Origin: Mucilaginibacter saanensis
GTDB taxonomy: Bacteria; Bacteroidota; Bacteroidia; Sphingobacteriales; Sphingobacteriaceae
DNA length: 64,000 nucleotides
NCBI RefSeq assembly: GCF_014200575.1
Contig: NZ_JACHBZ010000002.1
Span: 248,001 to 312,000, forward strand
Reading direction: 5' to 3'
Each line of letters opens with the position of its first letter. Within the stretch, counting starts at the first letter, position 1. The notes beneath the pieces were generated by a model. It searched no databases. It worked only from the letters and a program-made list of their open reading frames with translations, and was not told the origin of the DNA. A program made the translations under genes and the position numbers. Positions 53,801 to 62,007 of the stretch are shown here, piece by piece.

Positions 53801-54035
53801 CCGAGTTTAAAACGGTCTCCATGGGGATGGTGATCATTTTTTCGACTTCCTCGGCACTACGGCCCGGCCATTGAGCAATAATGATGATCTGTGTATTGGT
53901 TACATCCGGGAAAGTTTCAATGGGGGTGTTGGAGTAACTCCATACTCCGAGCACAACCAATACCAGTGTCATAAAAAACACAAAGTAGCGGTGCCTCAGT
54001 GAAAAGTAGATTATATTTTTAATGAATTTATTCAT
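50895..54035 (-). CDS. Heavy-metal RND efflux pump, CzcA/CusA-type
   Basis: 1046 residues. The N-terminal membrane helix leads into IETFPDVTNTQIIIIAQWPGRSAEEVEK, and the HME-RND signature AVDFGIIIDGAVVMVEG lies in helix 4 (the DFGxxxDGAxxxxE motif specific to metal pumps); the second half contains GFIALFGVCIQNGVIL. It exports metal cations in exchange for protons; whether copper/silver or cobalt/zinc/cadmium cannot be told. It is the last gene of tolC-adaptor-pump. The 179-bp gap to the adaptor is filled by a repeat element. Confidence 0.95.
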   Translation of the reverse strand: MNKFIKNIIYFSLRHRYFVFFMTLVLVVLGVWSYSNTPIETFPDVTNTQIIIIAQWPGRSAEEVEKMITIPMETVLNSVQKKANLRTTSSFGLSYVRIIFDDDVDDAFARQQVLSRLGNADLPDGVKPEVEPPYGPTGEIYRYTLKSRTKSIHDLTAVQDWILDRQFKSVPGVADVNSFGGEEKTYEVSVNPALLQKYSLTSLDVYNAINRSNINVGGDIIEKNDQAYIVRGIGLINNIDEIQNIIIKNVNNVPILAKDVAEIKESGLPRLGQVGRDKHNDVIEGIVVMRKGENPAEVLKRIRDKVSDLNNNILPKDVKIDTFYDRTNLMDFCTETVIHNLCEGIILVTVIVFLFMADWRTTLIVAIIIPLSLLFAFMCLRLKGMSANLLSMGAVDFGIIIDGAVVMVEGIFVALDHRAKEVGMQKFNGLAKLGLFKNIGAEMGKAIFFSKLIILTCLVPIFAFQKVEGKMFSPLAYTLGFALLGALIFTLTLVPALSSILLSKNVKEKHNPVVIFFENGIRRMFNYTYRNQKLSLLVAVGFMAVTFFSAKFLGSEFLPQLNEGALWVTAQLPMSTSLESSVNVTNKMREVLSTFPEVKQTLSQVGRTNDGTDPKGFFNVQIQVDLLPQKQWKSGISEEQLIANIDKKLSQFPGIIFNYSQPIIDNVAEAVAGVPASMAVKIFGPDFEVLDKKADSVMDILKHVQGVEDLGVLRNLGQPEFRIELDQRKMALYGVSTADANSVIEMAIGGKAATTLYEGERKFDIRIRYQKQFRDTQDKIENLMVPTMNGSKVAIKEISTISTQTGPAFIYRDNNMRYIAVKFSVRGRDLGSTIAEAQQKVDNAVKLDQGYSFTWNGEFENQIRASNTLAKVVPICLLVIFLILFITFGNAKDATLVILNVPFALIGGILALHITSTNFSISAGIGFIALFGVCIQNGVILISVFKKNIEAHMPLNQAILDGVISRVRPVVMTALMAAIGLMPAAISTGIGSETQKPLAIVVIGGLVTSTILTLLILPIIYAIVHRLVHRRENRKLLKKMGVVRNA

Positions 54036-54040
54036 TTTCT

Positions 54041-54208
54041 TAGTATCAAGTAATTAGTATCAAGTAGCGAGTACCGAATTTTTGTGTCAGGTTGTAAGTA
54101 TCAGGTGGAAATTATAGCGTTTTATAGCATCAGCTATGGAGCGGGCATCATTTAAAGTCATGATACTTGATACTAATTACTTGCTACTAAATCAACTACT
54201 TGATACTA
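54041..54208. repeat. Composite inverted/direct repeat between adaptor and pump genes
   Basis: Copies of AGTATCAAGTA occur on the left (54042-54066: TAGTATCAAGTAATTAGTAT then CAAGTAG) and as reverse complements on the right (TGATACTTGATACTAATTAC then TTGCTACTAA and ACTACTTGATACTATA, 54160-54208), making long self-complementary arms; a weaker copy is at 54093-54104 (GTAAGTATCAGG). It occupies practically the whole gap between two operon genes. Similar TATCAAGTA repeats are, to my knowledge, spread through Sphingobacteriaceae genomes. Confidence 0.75.
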
Positions 54209-54214
54209 TAAAAA

Positions 54215-55318
54215 CTATTTATCGCCCACTAATGCATCATAAAACAATAGCTGGTTTTTGGAGATCAGCTTTTCGCCGGCAGTTAAGCCTGATGAAATGT
54301 AACTCACATCGTCAACCGTTTTAATAACACTTACCGGACGCACCTTTAAATCTGTTTTGCTATTGTAAACTACAACATAGTATTTGCTGTTATCAAAAAT
54401 AACCGCCTTGGCCGGTACCGCCACCGATTGCGCCTTATCGCTGTTGGTGATAATCACATTGGTGAACATTTCGGGTTTCAGCATCATGTCGGGATTAGGT
54501 AATACAATTTTTATCTTCATTACCTTGTTGTCAGGGTCAAGAACCGAACTAACAGCATCCACTTTGCCAATAAATACTTTGTCTGGATAAGCCACTGTAG
54601 TTACCCTGGCAGTGTAGCCGGTTTTTACCTTACTGATGTCGGACTCAAACACGTTGGCCCAGATCCATACATTCTTCATGTTGGAGATAGTGAACATGTT
54701 ACCACTATTATCCGGACGGATAAAGCTGCCTGCTGTAATGTTTTTTTCAACTATATAACCGCTTTCAGGGGCTTTAATAATCAGGGTACCACTTGCGGTA
54801 GTATTGCCGCCGCCATTGATGGCAATTTGCTGCTGTACTTTTGTGCTGGCTGCTGTTGCTTTATTAAAATTCTCTTTAGCCTCGGTATAATCGCGCTCGC
54901 TGGAGATACCGTTTTTGTAAAGATATTCTGCCTGCTCCAACTGACGTTTGGCTATGGCCAGGTCTGATTTGGTGGCTGTAAGGTCTGTATAGTTGCCTGC
55001 AATATCTGCACTGCGCATTACGGCGAGTGTTTGTCCTTTGGTAACTTTATCGCCAAGAGAAACCTTAACCTCAAGTATTTGTCCGCCGGAAAAGGGGAAT
55101 ACTTTTATTACATTATTATCATCGTATGATACCTCGCCAGATAGATTTAGTTCATCTTTCATGGTGGTAGTTTTGGCGGTATCAATAGTTATCATGCGCG
55201 CCATAGAGTCGCTTACGGTAACGGGTTGGTTTTCTGCCACGGGTTGGGGCTTGCCTTTGCAGGCGGCAAGCAATAGTAAAGCGGAGATGCCGGATAACAG
55301 CGTTTCTCTTTTCATCAT
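54215..55318 (-). CDS. Heavy-metal RND adaptor lipoprotein (CzcB/CusB-like)
   Basis: 367 residues, lipobox LLLLAAC with Cys20. The lipoyl-like sandwich (GGQILEVKVSLGDKVTKGQTLAVM), a coiled-coil hairpin (LAIKRQLEQ-like LAIAKRQLEQAEYLYKNGISS) and the barrel domain (NVWIWANVFESDISKVKTGYTA) follow in order, with the C-terminal membrane-proximal domain at the end. It bridges pump and outer-membrane channel. It is 22 bp after the TolC-like gene. Confidence 0.93.
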   Translation of the reverse strand: MMKRETLLSGISALLLLAACKGKPQPVAENQPVTVSDSMARMITIDTAKTTTMKDELNLSGEVSYDDNNVIKVFPFSGGQILEVKVSLGDKVTKGQTLAVMRSADIAGNYTDLTATKSDLAIAKRQLEQAEYLYKNGISSERDYTEAKENFNKATAASTKVQQQIAINGGGNTTASGTLIIKAPESGYIVEKNITAGSFIRPDNSGNMFTISNMKNVWIWANVFESDISKVKTGYTARVTTVAYPDKVFIGKVDAVSSVLDPDNKVMKIKIVLPNPDMMLKPEMFTNVIITNSDKAQSVAVPAKAVIFDNSKYYVVVYNSKTDLKVRPVSVIKTVDDVSYISSGLTAGEKLISKNQLLFYDALVGDK

Positions 55319-55340
55319 TATATTATATTTATATAAATTT

Positions 55341-56624
55341 TTAGGATTTAATTACAGTTGTGCCGGTAGCAAAGTTCAGGTCGGCAATGGCTTTTTGCAG
55401 GTTATATTGTTGTTGCAATATTTTGAGTTTAGTGTCCTTATAGGTATCAAAAAAGTCAACAAACTCAATAAGGCTTATCTGTCTTTGCTGAAAGCTCTTA
55501 AACATACTGCTGAACAATTTATCATATTGCTCATTAAACTCAATTTGCTGCGTTGAAAACAACTGCTGATTTAATTTATATTGATTTACAGCAGCTACCA
55601 CATCATTTTTAAGCTGTAACTCGTTTTGTTTTAAAGTACTTTCCTGGCTTTGGATATTATACTTGGCCGATTTGATGTTACCCTGGTTGCGATTAAAAAA
55701 CGGCAGGGGTAAGCCAATTTCCAAACCATAGTAGTTGGGGGCGTAGTTACTGTTTTTATCGTATGATGCGCCAATAGTTATATCCGGAACGGCCAGGGCC
55801 CGTTGGTAGGCCAGGTTGTGCGTAGCTGAATTAAGCTGGTATTGGTTGGATAAATAATCAGGGCGATTAGTTTTTGCCTGCTCAATTAAAGTCGGAATAT
55901 CAAGCGTTACGCTTTCTGTAGGTTTGTCATTAATGAGCGGGTAAACAAAGTCGGTTTCTTTGGTTTGCAGCAAAGTTTTTAATTCTGTTTGCAAATCATT
56001 GATTTGGCGATTGTTTTCAACCATGTCATTCTGTAAGCCAAAAAGCAATGCCTTAAGCCTGATCAGATCCTTCATGGAAGTATTACCCGCATCAAATGAT
56101 TTTTGAATAGCCTGAACCAGGTTGGTTGCCGAAGAGATCTCGTTACGATAAACCTTATCCTGTGCATTTAAAGTAGCCAGCTGACTAAAGTCAAGCTGCA
56201 GGTTATACTTCAGATTGCGCATCAGATCGTTAAAGGCAGCTTCCTGTACCATGGCATCGTCTTTGGCCACTTGCACCTGCTTGCCTCGTTTGCCGGCTGT
56301 GGCAAACACCTGATTTAACTGAACAAATACTTGTCCGTTACCTTTGCTGTGGTCAAAAAATTTGTTACTGCCGCTGGTATGGATATTTTGGTCGGTACTT
56401 AAAACGGGATTGTCCCAGAGTTTGGCCTGTTGTATGAGCGCTTTTGAAGCTTCTACATTATACTTTTGGGCTAAAAGGCTTAAGTTGTTATCAAGAAACT
56501 GTTTTTCGGCATCCTGAAAGGTAAGCTTAACGGTGTCGGTTTGGGCGCTGGCCCGGTTAGTACTAAAACTAAAAAGTACGATCGATAAAAAAAGCAGGTT
56601 TTTTACTTTATACATAGTCCACAT
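55341..56624 (-). CDS. TolC-family outer-membrane protein (CzcC-like)
   Basis: 427 residues; signal peptide ending RASAQ. Two helical repeats of the OEP fold are visible (KALIQQAKLWDNPVLSTDQN and EVNSATNLVQAIQKSFDAGN-type helices; LAYQRALAVPDITIGASYDKN). It forms the outer-membrane duct of the metal efflux complex. First gene of the three-gene operon; a hairpin at 56716-56744 separates it from the genes upstream. Confidence 0.9.
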   Translation of the reverse strand: MWTMYKVKNLLFLSIVLFSFSTNRASAQTDTVKLTFQDAEKQFLDNNLSLLAQKYNVEASKALIQQAKLWDNPVLSTDQNIHTSGSNKFFDHSKGNGQVFVQLNQVFATAGKRGKQVQVAKDDAMVQEAAFNDLMRNLKYNLQLDFSQLATLNAQDKVYRNEISSATNLVQAIQKSFDAGNTSMKDLIRLKALLFGLQNDMVENNRQINDLQTELKTLLQTKETDFVYPLINDKPTESVTLDIPTLIEQAKTNRPDYLSNQYQLNSATHNLAYQRALAVPDITIGASYDKNSNYAPNYYGLEIGLPLPFFNRNQGNIKSAKYNIQSQESTLKQNELQLKNDVVAAVNQYKLNQQLFSTQQIEFNEQYDKLFSSMFKSFQQRQISLIEFVDFFDTYKDTKLKILQQQYNLQKAIADLNFATGTTVIKS

Positions 56625-56715
56625 CTATTTCAACAATGCAAAAATTTATATTAGATATGAATTTTCCATGAAGAAGGGTTTAAGTTATAGGTTGCTTGTG
56701 TGGTGGTAAATAATA

Positions 56716-56744
56716 TGCTCAGAGCTTAAGGTAAGCTCTGAGCA
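56716..56744 (-). terminator. Hairpin after the omega-amidase gene
   Basis: TGCTCAGAGCTTA and TAAGCTCTGAGCA pair perfectly around a 3-base loop between the omega-amidase stop and the czcC-like start. A clear T run is lacking. Confidence 0.65.
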
Positions 56745-56830
56745 ATATGATATGCGAAGTTATTGAATATCATTTAAATAGAGAAGCTGGCGAAAATGAA
56801 GTTGAGGCAAATTAATCCGGTCCGGAAAAG

Positions 56831-57613
56831 TTATTCTATTTTAAATTCATCTGCATCCTTTAAAAAAGGCAATGCACGCCGTGCTTTCTTAACTTCATCA
56901 GCTATGATAGAGAAGGTGTAAACATCATCTTCATCGCGTTTGTAGTACACCACGTTACCGTTGGGATCAATACAGGTGGAGTCACCGGAGTGGTAAACCT
57001 CGTTGCCATCATGTCCAACACGGTTTACACCAATTACATAAGCCTGGTTTTCAACAGCCCGGGCAGGTAGCAGGGTGCGCCAGTGCAGGGCCCTGCGCTC
57101 GGGCCAGTTGGCCACTACAATGAGCAGGTCATAAGCATTTTCGCTAATATTGCGCAGCCACACCGGGAAACGAAGATCATAGCATATCACCGGACAAATT
57201 ATCCAGCCGTTGAGCTCAACAAAAAGCTTTTCTGTACCGGCAGTGTAAGTGTTATGTTCTTTGCCTAAAGCAAAAAGGTGCCGTTTGTCATAATGCTGGT
57301 AAGTACCATCAGGGCGCATCCATATCAGGCGGTTGTAGTACTTACCGGCTTCCTTTATAATAATGCTGCCGGTTACCACGCAGTCATATTGTTCGGCCGT
57401 TTTATACATCCACTTCATGGTTTTGCCATCCATGTGTTCTGCCAGGTTTTCGGCATTCATGGTAAAACCGGTACTGAACATTTCGGGTAGTATGATCAGA
57501 TCTGTTTTTTCACGGATTCCCCCTGATAATCTCAGGGTGATGTTCTGTAAATTTTTATCCGTATTTTCCCAGAAGAGATAGCCTTGAAAAACAGTAATTT
57601 TAAGATTATCCAT
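56831..57613 (-). CDS. Nitrilase-superfamily omega-amidase
   Basis: 260 residues from the ATG at 57613 (the frame extends to a TTG at 57634 but the ATG fits family N-termini, DNLKITVFQG). The catalytic triad is visible: Glu in LILPEMFSTGFTM, Lys in HYDKRHLFALGKEH and Cys in CPVICYDLRFPVWLRN. Omega-amidases hydrolyse alpha-ketoglutaramate and alpha-ketosuccinamate. It follows the aminotransferase gene on the same strand, suggesting that it removes the keto-amide made when glutamine is the amino donor. Confidence 0.88.
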   Translation of the reverse strand: MDNLKITVFQGYLFWENTDKNLQNITLRLSGGIREKTDLIILPEMFSTGFTMNAENLAEHMDGKTMKWMYKTAEQYDCVVTGSIIIKEAGKYYNRLIWMRPDGTYQHYDKRHLFALGKEHNTYTAGTEKLFVELNGWIICPVICYDLRFPVWLRNISENAYDLLIVVANWPERRALHWRTLLPARAVENQAYVIGVNRVGHDGNEVYHSGDSTCIDPNGNVVYYKRDEDDVYTFSIIADEVKKARRALPFLKDADEFKIE

Positions 57614-57756
57614 AAGCGTTATTTTATTCAGCAAGCAATGGTGAGGTAACCTGCTGAGGTATTTAAGTTCATGGACAACTGTCCACAGGTATTGTATTTA
57701 TTATAGTTAAATTGGTGTGTGTATTAATGGTTAGGTGATGTAATCTAACCGTATTG

Positions 57757-58902
57757 TTACACTTTTATTAATCTATCAACGGCTTTATCTAAAGTTTCTT
57801 GCCTTTTGGCAAAACAAAACCTCAATACATGATGATCGGTACCCTTGGTATAAAAGGCGGAAACAGGTATTGAAGCTACGCCATTTTCTTTGGCCATGCG
57901 TATGGCAAAGTCGGCATCTTTATCGTCGGTTATATTGCTGTAACGTACTGATTGAAAGTATGATCCGTGGCAGGGTAAGAGTTCAAAACGGGTTTGCTCA
58001 AGCCCTTTGCGGAAATAATCCCTTTTTTGTTGAAAAAAATCAGGCAGCCCGAGGTAAGTTTCTTCATTTTTTAAATGTTCAGCAATGGCATACTGTATAG
58101 GGGTATTTACCGCAAACACTAAAAACTGGTGTATTTTCCTGAACTCGTTCATCAGGTATTCGGGAGCCATGCAGTAACCAACTTTCCAGCCGGTAGCATG
58201 AAAAGGTTTGCCAAATGATGCCACTATAAAACTGCGCTGTTTTAATTCGGGGTATCGGGCCATGCTATGGTGGGTTTCGCCATCATATATCAGGTGTTCA
58301 TAAACTTCGTCACTTAAAATCAAGATATCCTGGTTTTTTACCAACGCGCTCAACTCATCAATATCTTCCTTTTGTAGAATGGTTGACGTAGGGTTTTGAG
58401 GCGAATTGAGAATGATCATCTTTGTTTTATGGTTGATCAGTCTTTTTACCATATCCCAGGCAATACGGTAATTAGGAGGTTCAAGGGCCAGCGATTTTAC
58501 CACACCACCCATTAGTTTTATAGCAGGTGCATAACAATCAAAAGCGGGTTCAAATATGATCACTTCATCATTAGGATGAATAACGGCACTTATGGCTGTA
58601 AATATAGCCTGTGTGCCCCCTGCGGTTATGGTAATCTCGGTATCGGGGTTATAAACGGCGCCGTATAGCTTTTCAGTTTTTTCGGCAATCCTTTCGCGCA
58701 GGTCCATGACCCCGGCCATAGGGGCATATTGGTTATGGCCATTTTTCATGGCCTTATTTACCAATTCAATAAGCTCGGGAGAACAGTCGTAATCAGGAAA
58801 ACCCTGTGAAAGATTGATGGCACCAACCTCGTTAGCTAAAGCCGACATAATAGTAAATATGGTTGTGCCGGTTTGGGGCAGTTTAGAAATAACAGGTATC
58901 AT
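57757..58902 (-). CDS. PLP aminotransferase, methionine/glutamine transaminase-like
   Basis: 381 residues from the ATG at 58902 (a TTG at 58923 is less likely). Fold type I: INLSQGFPDYDCS, GHNQYAPMAGVMDLRERI, TAGGTQAIFTAISA, LNSPQNPT, SDEVYEHLIYDG and the PLP lysine in SFGKPFHATGWKVGY. This is the YbdL/kynurenine aminotransferase group, which uses methionine and other bulky amino acids, often with glutamine as donor. It precedes the omega-amidase by 143 bp in the same direction, a pair known to run together in methionine salvage and keto-acid repair. Confidence 0.9.
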   Translation of the reverse strand: MIPVISKLPQTGTTIFTIMSALANEVGAINLSQGFPDYDCSPELIELVNKAMKNGHNQYAPMAGVMDLRERIAEKTEKLYGAVYNPDTEITITAGGTQAIFTAISAVIHPNDEVIIFEPAFDCYAPAIKLMGGVVKSLALEPPNYRIAWDMVKRLINHKTKMIILNSPQNPTSTILQKEDIDELSALVKNQDILILSDEVYEHLIYDGETHHSMARYPELKQRSFIVASFGKPFHATGWKVGYCMAPEYLMNEFRKIHQFLVFAVNTPIQYAIAEHLKNEETYLGLPDFFQQKRDYFRKGLEQTRFELLPCHGSYFQSVRYSNITDDKDADFAIRMAKENGVASIPVSAFYTKGTDHHVLRFCFAKRQETLDKAVDRLIKV

Positions 58903-59030
58903 GTGGGGGCTAAAATTAAGCAAAAAACGGTAAACCCATAAACGTAAAACTACGCTTTTTTTGTTTCCTGATATTATTTAGCTTTATACGAAATTAAATT
59001 ATGCAAGGTGCATTACCGCATATAGTGCCG

Positions 59031-59972
59031 TTACAGATATGGCAATCCAAAGCAATATTCCCTGTAATAAAGGTTAAATCCTACTGATAATAATACCGTA
59101 CGTGATAAACCAGCACCGATCAGAAACAGGGTAAGTGTTAAGCCGGCTTTGGCAATTTTTATAAAATATGGGCTGATAACAGATACCGCAGGGATGTAAG
59201 TATTGGCAATCATTGCCAGTATAAACAAACCTATAAAGTAGGGTACGCTTATTTTCCGGGAGTTGTTTTTAAAGAGAAATGATGCCATAAATGCTACTGG
59301 TATTATCCATAAGGCTCGGGCGAGTTTAACTGTAGTGGCTACCTCTAACGCATGTGTGCCGTATTTGCTGGCCGCACCTACTACAGAACTTGTATCATGA
59401 ATGGCAATGGCACACCATAAGCCAAATTGTGTTTGTGACATGTTTAGCTGATGCCCGATTAATGGAAATACAAATAAGGCAATAGAGTTGAGTATAAAAA
59501 CGCAACCCAAGGCAACTGACATCTGTTTTTCTTCGGCTTTAATTACCGGTGAAATAGCTGCAATGGCGCTGCCCCCGCAAATGGCCGTTCCGGATGAGAT
59601 CAGGAACGCTGTTTTCTTTTCAATGCGGAACCATTTGCCTATCAGATACCCAAAAACCAGCGTTCCGGTAATAGATGCTATCGTAAATAATATACCCTCT
59701 TTACCTGCTTGTAGGGCGCTATGCACATTCATTCCAAAACCTAAACCAACTACTGATACCTGTAACAATAGGTTAGTGGCTTTATGATTTAAATGTAGAT
59801 AAGGGTGCCCAGTGAATTGTGCTATAACCAAACCCAGCAATAAAGCTATGGCGGGGCTTACAAATGGCGTTAAGCAAAGTACTATACATATGGCGAATAT
59901 AATAATGCGGACGTTTGAGTTTACATTAAGCAATAATGCGCTGGTATTGGTGAGTTGATTTTGAGTATGCAT
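59031..59972 (-). CDS. YeiH-family transporter with frameshifted C-terminus
   Basis: 313 residues with about nine membrane helices. ATNLLLQVSVVGLGFGMN, SSGTAICGGSAIAAISPVI, AIHDTSSVVGAASKYG and LARALWIIPVAFM are the UPF0324/YeiH signatures (putative sulfate or anion exporters). After GLSRTVLLSVGFNLYYR the frame becomes REYCFGLPYL and stops. Adding one G to the GGG (minus strand; CCC at 59060-59062) continues RGILLWIAISVTALYAVMHLA and reaches TAA at 58999-59001, the expected final helix. So the gene has lost about 20 C-terminal residues through one base. Sequencing error or recent mutation. Confidence 0.88.
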   Translation of the reverse strand: MHTQNQLTNTSALLLNVNSNVRIIIFAICIVLCLTPFVSPAIALLLGLVIAQFTGHPYLHLNHKATNLLLQVSVVGLGFGMNVHSALQAGKEGILFTIASITGTLVFGYLIGKWFRIEKKTAFLISSGTAICGGSAIAAISPVIKAEEKQMSVALGCVFILNSIALFVFPLIGHQLNMSQTQFGLWCAIAIHDTSSVVGAASKYGTHALEVATTVKLARALWIIPVAFMASFLFKNNSRKISVPYFIGLFILAMIANTYIPAVSVISPYFIKIAKAGLTLTLFLIGAGLSRTVLLSVGFNLYYREYCFGLPYL

Positions 59973-60246
59973 GTGATGTTTTATTTAATACAGTACAAAG
60001 ATGAAGGATTGCTGTATGCTATTTTTATCACAAATGGCAATACTTGATAACTAAAAGTTATTATGGAATTTACTTTTAGTATAAAAAAGGTGTATCTTAA
60101 ACAAATTTAAAGGCGTGTTGTATCAATACAGGTTATGGGTTAACGCGGTGACATTTACGTAAATAACAGTTGCACTTGAATAAATGGCTTGTTTTTTCCT
60201 TTTTTAATATGTAAATTTATTAAGGCTCATTAAATAACATAAACTT

Positions 60247-60660
60247 ATGAAAAACGCCTTTGTAACAGGTTTGGTTATAGGTATTTTTAGCGGAACCTGG
60301 CTATTTGTAATGCATACCTTTGGGTACAGTAATTCGGGTAACCACGTGGCTCCGGTTGAGTATTTGTCCGTTTTAATACCCTTGGTAGGGGTTTATCTGG
60401 GCGTGAAAAGTTATAAGGAAGACGAAAAGGAAAATAGCCTCAGTTTTTTTGAAGCCTTGTTTCAAAGTTTTAAAATATTGTTGATAGGTGGCTTTTTTGC
60501 TTGTTTGGCGGGGTTGGTATATTTAAACTATGTTGATCAGGGGAATAATTTTCTTGATTTTTCGGGGCGTTTATTTGGAGGCCTGGTAATTGGAATTTTA
60601 ATTTGCGTAGGCGTATCTGCAGCGCTGATGAACAGGGCAAGTAAAGTTGATCAGGTTTAA
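60247..60660 (+). CDS. DUF4199 membrane protein
   Basis: 137 residues with four membrane helices (VTGLVIGIFSGTWLFVMH, YLSVLIPLVGVYLGVK, ILLIGGFFACLAGLVYL, LVIGILICVGVSAALM). The YLGVKSYKEDEKEN loop is the usual DUF4199 feature. Function unknown, widespread in Bacteroidota. Single gene. Confidence 0.82.
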   Translation: MKNAFVTGLVIGIFSGTWLFVMHTFGYSNSGNHVAPVEYLSVLIPLVGVYLGVKSYKEDEKENSLSFFEALFQSFKILLIGGFFACLAGLVYLNYVDQGNNFLDFSGRLFGGLVIGILICVGVSAALMNRASKVDQV

Positions 60661-60686
60661 TTATTTATCTGTTAAACCTGGATATA

Positions 60687-60871
60687 TCAGCATTGGTATT
60701 TTTTACCCAGTATAAGGTCATGAATAGTTTCGGCAGCAATAACGGCTAACGCTGCGCTGATATCCCCACTTATGATAGTCACATCAATATCCAGGTCAAC
60801 AGATAAGGAAGGGTAGGAGTCAACAAGGCCGTTTTTTATTAGTCAATAGGTTGTTGTTCATAAAGATTCAT
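60687..60871 (-). pseudogene. Possible 61-aa gene with a one-base loss
   Basis: The minus strand from ATG 60871 reads MNLYEQQPID then stops (TAA); adding one base at the GACTAATA junction gives LIKNGLVDSYPSLSV, then a coherent helix ISAALAVIAAETIHDLIL and a stop at 60687. The coding tail is open and peptide-like, but no ATG exists in that frame and no homologue is recognised. Low confidence. Confidence 0.3.
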
Positions 60872-61097
60872 TAGTTTTTGGGATTTGAGTAAACAACAAT
60901 AGCCATTGTTTAAAGTTTTATAATGCTTAATTGTGCTTTTTTGTAAAAACAGGGGCGCTAAAAACGGGGATGTGAAATTTTTTATAAATTAAAATCAGTG
61001 CAAATGAATGTGTTATAGCTTTTGCGTGGGCTTCTTTGAAAAAAAGTTTTGTAACTTGATTTAAAATCCTACTTTTGCACACCCAATCAAAGAAACA

Positions 61098-61171
61098 CGG
61101 GATGTAGCGTAGCCCGGTATCGCGCCACATTTGGGATGTGGAGGCCGCAGGTTCGAATCCTGCCATCCCGA
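61098..61171 (+). tRNA. tRNA-Pro (anticodon TGG)
   Basis: The acceptor CGGGATG pairs with CATCCCG; D stem GCG/CGC; anticodon stem CCACA/TGTGG with loop TTTGGGA, anticodon TGG; T arm GCAGG-TTCGAAT-CCTGC. The discriminator is A and CCA is not encoded. The 3' end is directly followed by the terminator hairpin. Confidence 0.96.
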
Positions 61172-61221
61172 CGATACCATTCAAAGCCTGTAAATCGATA
61201 GATTTACGGGCTTTGCTGTTT
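61170..61221 (+). repeat. Direct repeat copy 1 with tRNA terminator hairpin
   Basis: Starts at the last stem base of the tRNA: GACGATACCATTCAAAGCC followed by TGTA; contains the hairpin AAAGCCTGTAAATC / GATTTACGGGCTTT and ends GCTGTTT. The first 23 bases and the final 17 or so are the same in copy 2 at 63391-63441. Confidence 0.85.
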
Positions 61222-61292
61222 ATGCACTTGCACCAGCTGCAACAAATCCTCGCCAAAAATATTTTGAATCAGAGTTATCGTTATATTGAAAC

Positions 61293-61745
61293 ATGAATTG
61301 GGATAATATTAAAGAGCAAATTTACTTTGAAGATGGATCACTGCGTGACATCTATGTCTTGAATACCACTCGGGATGATTGGTATCGATGGATAGAATAT
61401 GTTAATTCAAACTATCCTGTTAACTTTTATAATCATGGTTTAGATGAGGATATTCAATTTCGTCAGATAGATCCGCAAGCTGTTACAGATCGCTGGGATG
61501 GCAAATCCGATTATAATTGTATTGTTATTGTTCGCATAAAAGATGCGTACTTAAAAGCGCATTTCTTTGCAGAAGATGAAATAGAGAATGATATATCTCC
61601 CAAAGAGTTTAATTCAGAGGAACAGCATCTTGCTTTGTTGAAGTATTTGCAGGAGGTTTCTCAGCTTCTTAATAAAAAAGTTATCTTAACGGATGAGAGC
61701 AGACCGGAAAGGGTTTTATTATTGGTTAAGAGGGGTAAATATTAA
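61293..61745 (+). CDS. Unknown cytoplasmic protein, 150 aa
   Basis: No signal peptide or membrane helix. Acidic and aromatic-rich (DGSLRDIYVLNTTRDDWYRW, IQFRQIDPQAVTDRWDG, CIVIVRIKDAYLKAHFFAEDEIE, LLNKKVILTDESRPERVLLLVK). The pattern of short strands and a helix suggests a small alpha/beta domain like those of immunity or regulatory proteins, but I recognise no family. It lies between the two repeats, in a probable island. Confidence 0.6.
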   Translation: MNWDNIKEQIYFEDGSLRDIYVLNTTRDDWYRWIEYVNSNYPVNFYNHGLDEDIQFRQIDPQAVTDRWDGKSDYNCIVIVRIKDAYLKAHFFAEDEIENDISPKEFNSEEQHLALLKYLQEVSQLLNKKVILTDESRPERVLLLVKRGKY

Positions 61746-62007
61746 ATTTTATATGGATAACGTGCCATAGTTTGCGGGCATCTGTGGGGAGTAAGTAATC
61801 TAAGTACAACGCACGTGGCACGCGTGAGCCAACAAAGGGGACAGAATATCGTACCGGCAACCGTGTCAAATACTATTGCAGAGTTTTGCGATCATCATGG
61901 TAGCCATTACATGATGATCACTCTTTTATACTCATAATCCGCAAATTGGGCTAATGAACAACCCACAAATAAAACAGATTGATAAATTAGTACGATTATT
62001 CGCAGAT
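61746..62007. other. Gap inside the putative island, no gene
   Basis: 262 bp without a supported ORF; contains GCACGTGGCACGCGTGAGCC at 61811-61830, where CACGCGTG is a small palindrome that occurs again in the right flank. Confidence 0.35.

Noticed and set aside
54041..54208. CRISPR-like array
   Set aside because: Units are irregularly spaced and occur in both orientations; there are no equal-length spacers and no cas genes.
60927..61256. 109-codon ORF antisense to tRNA-Pro
   Set aside because: It runs through the tRNA gene in reverse, so it is a shadow of the RNA gene.
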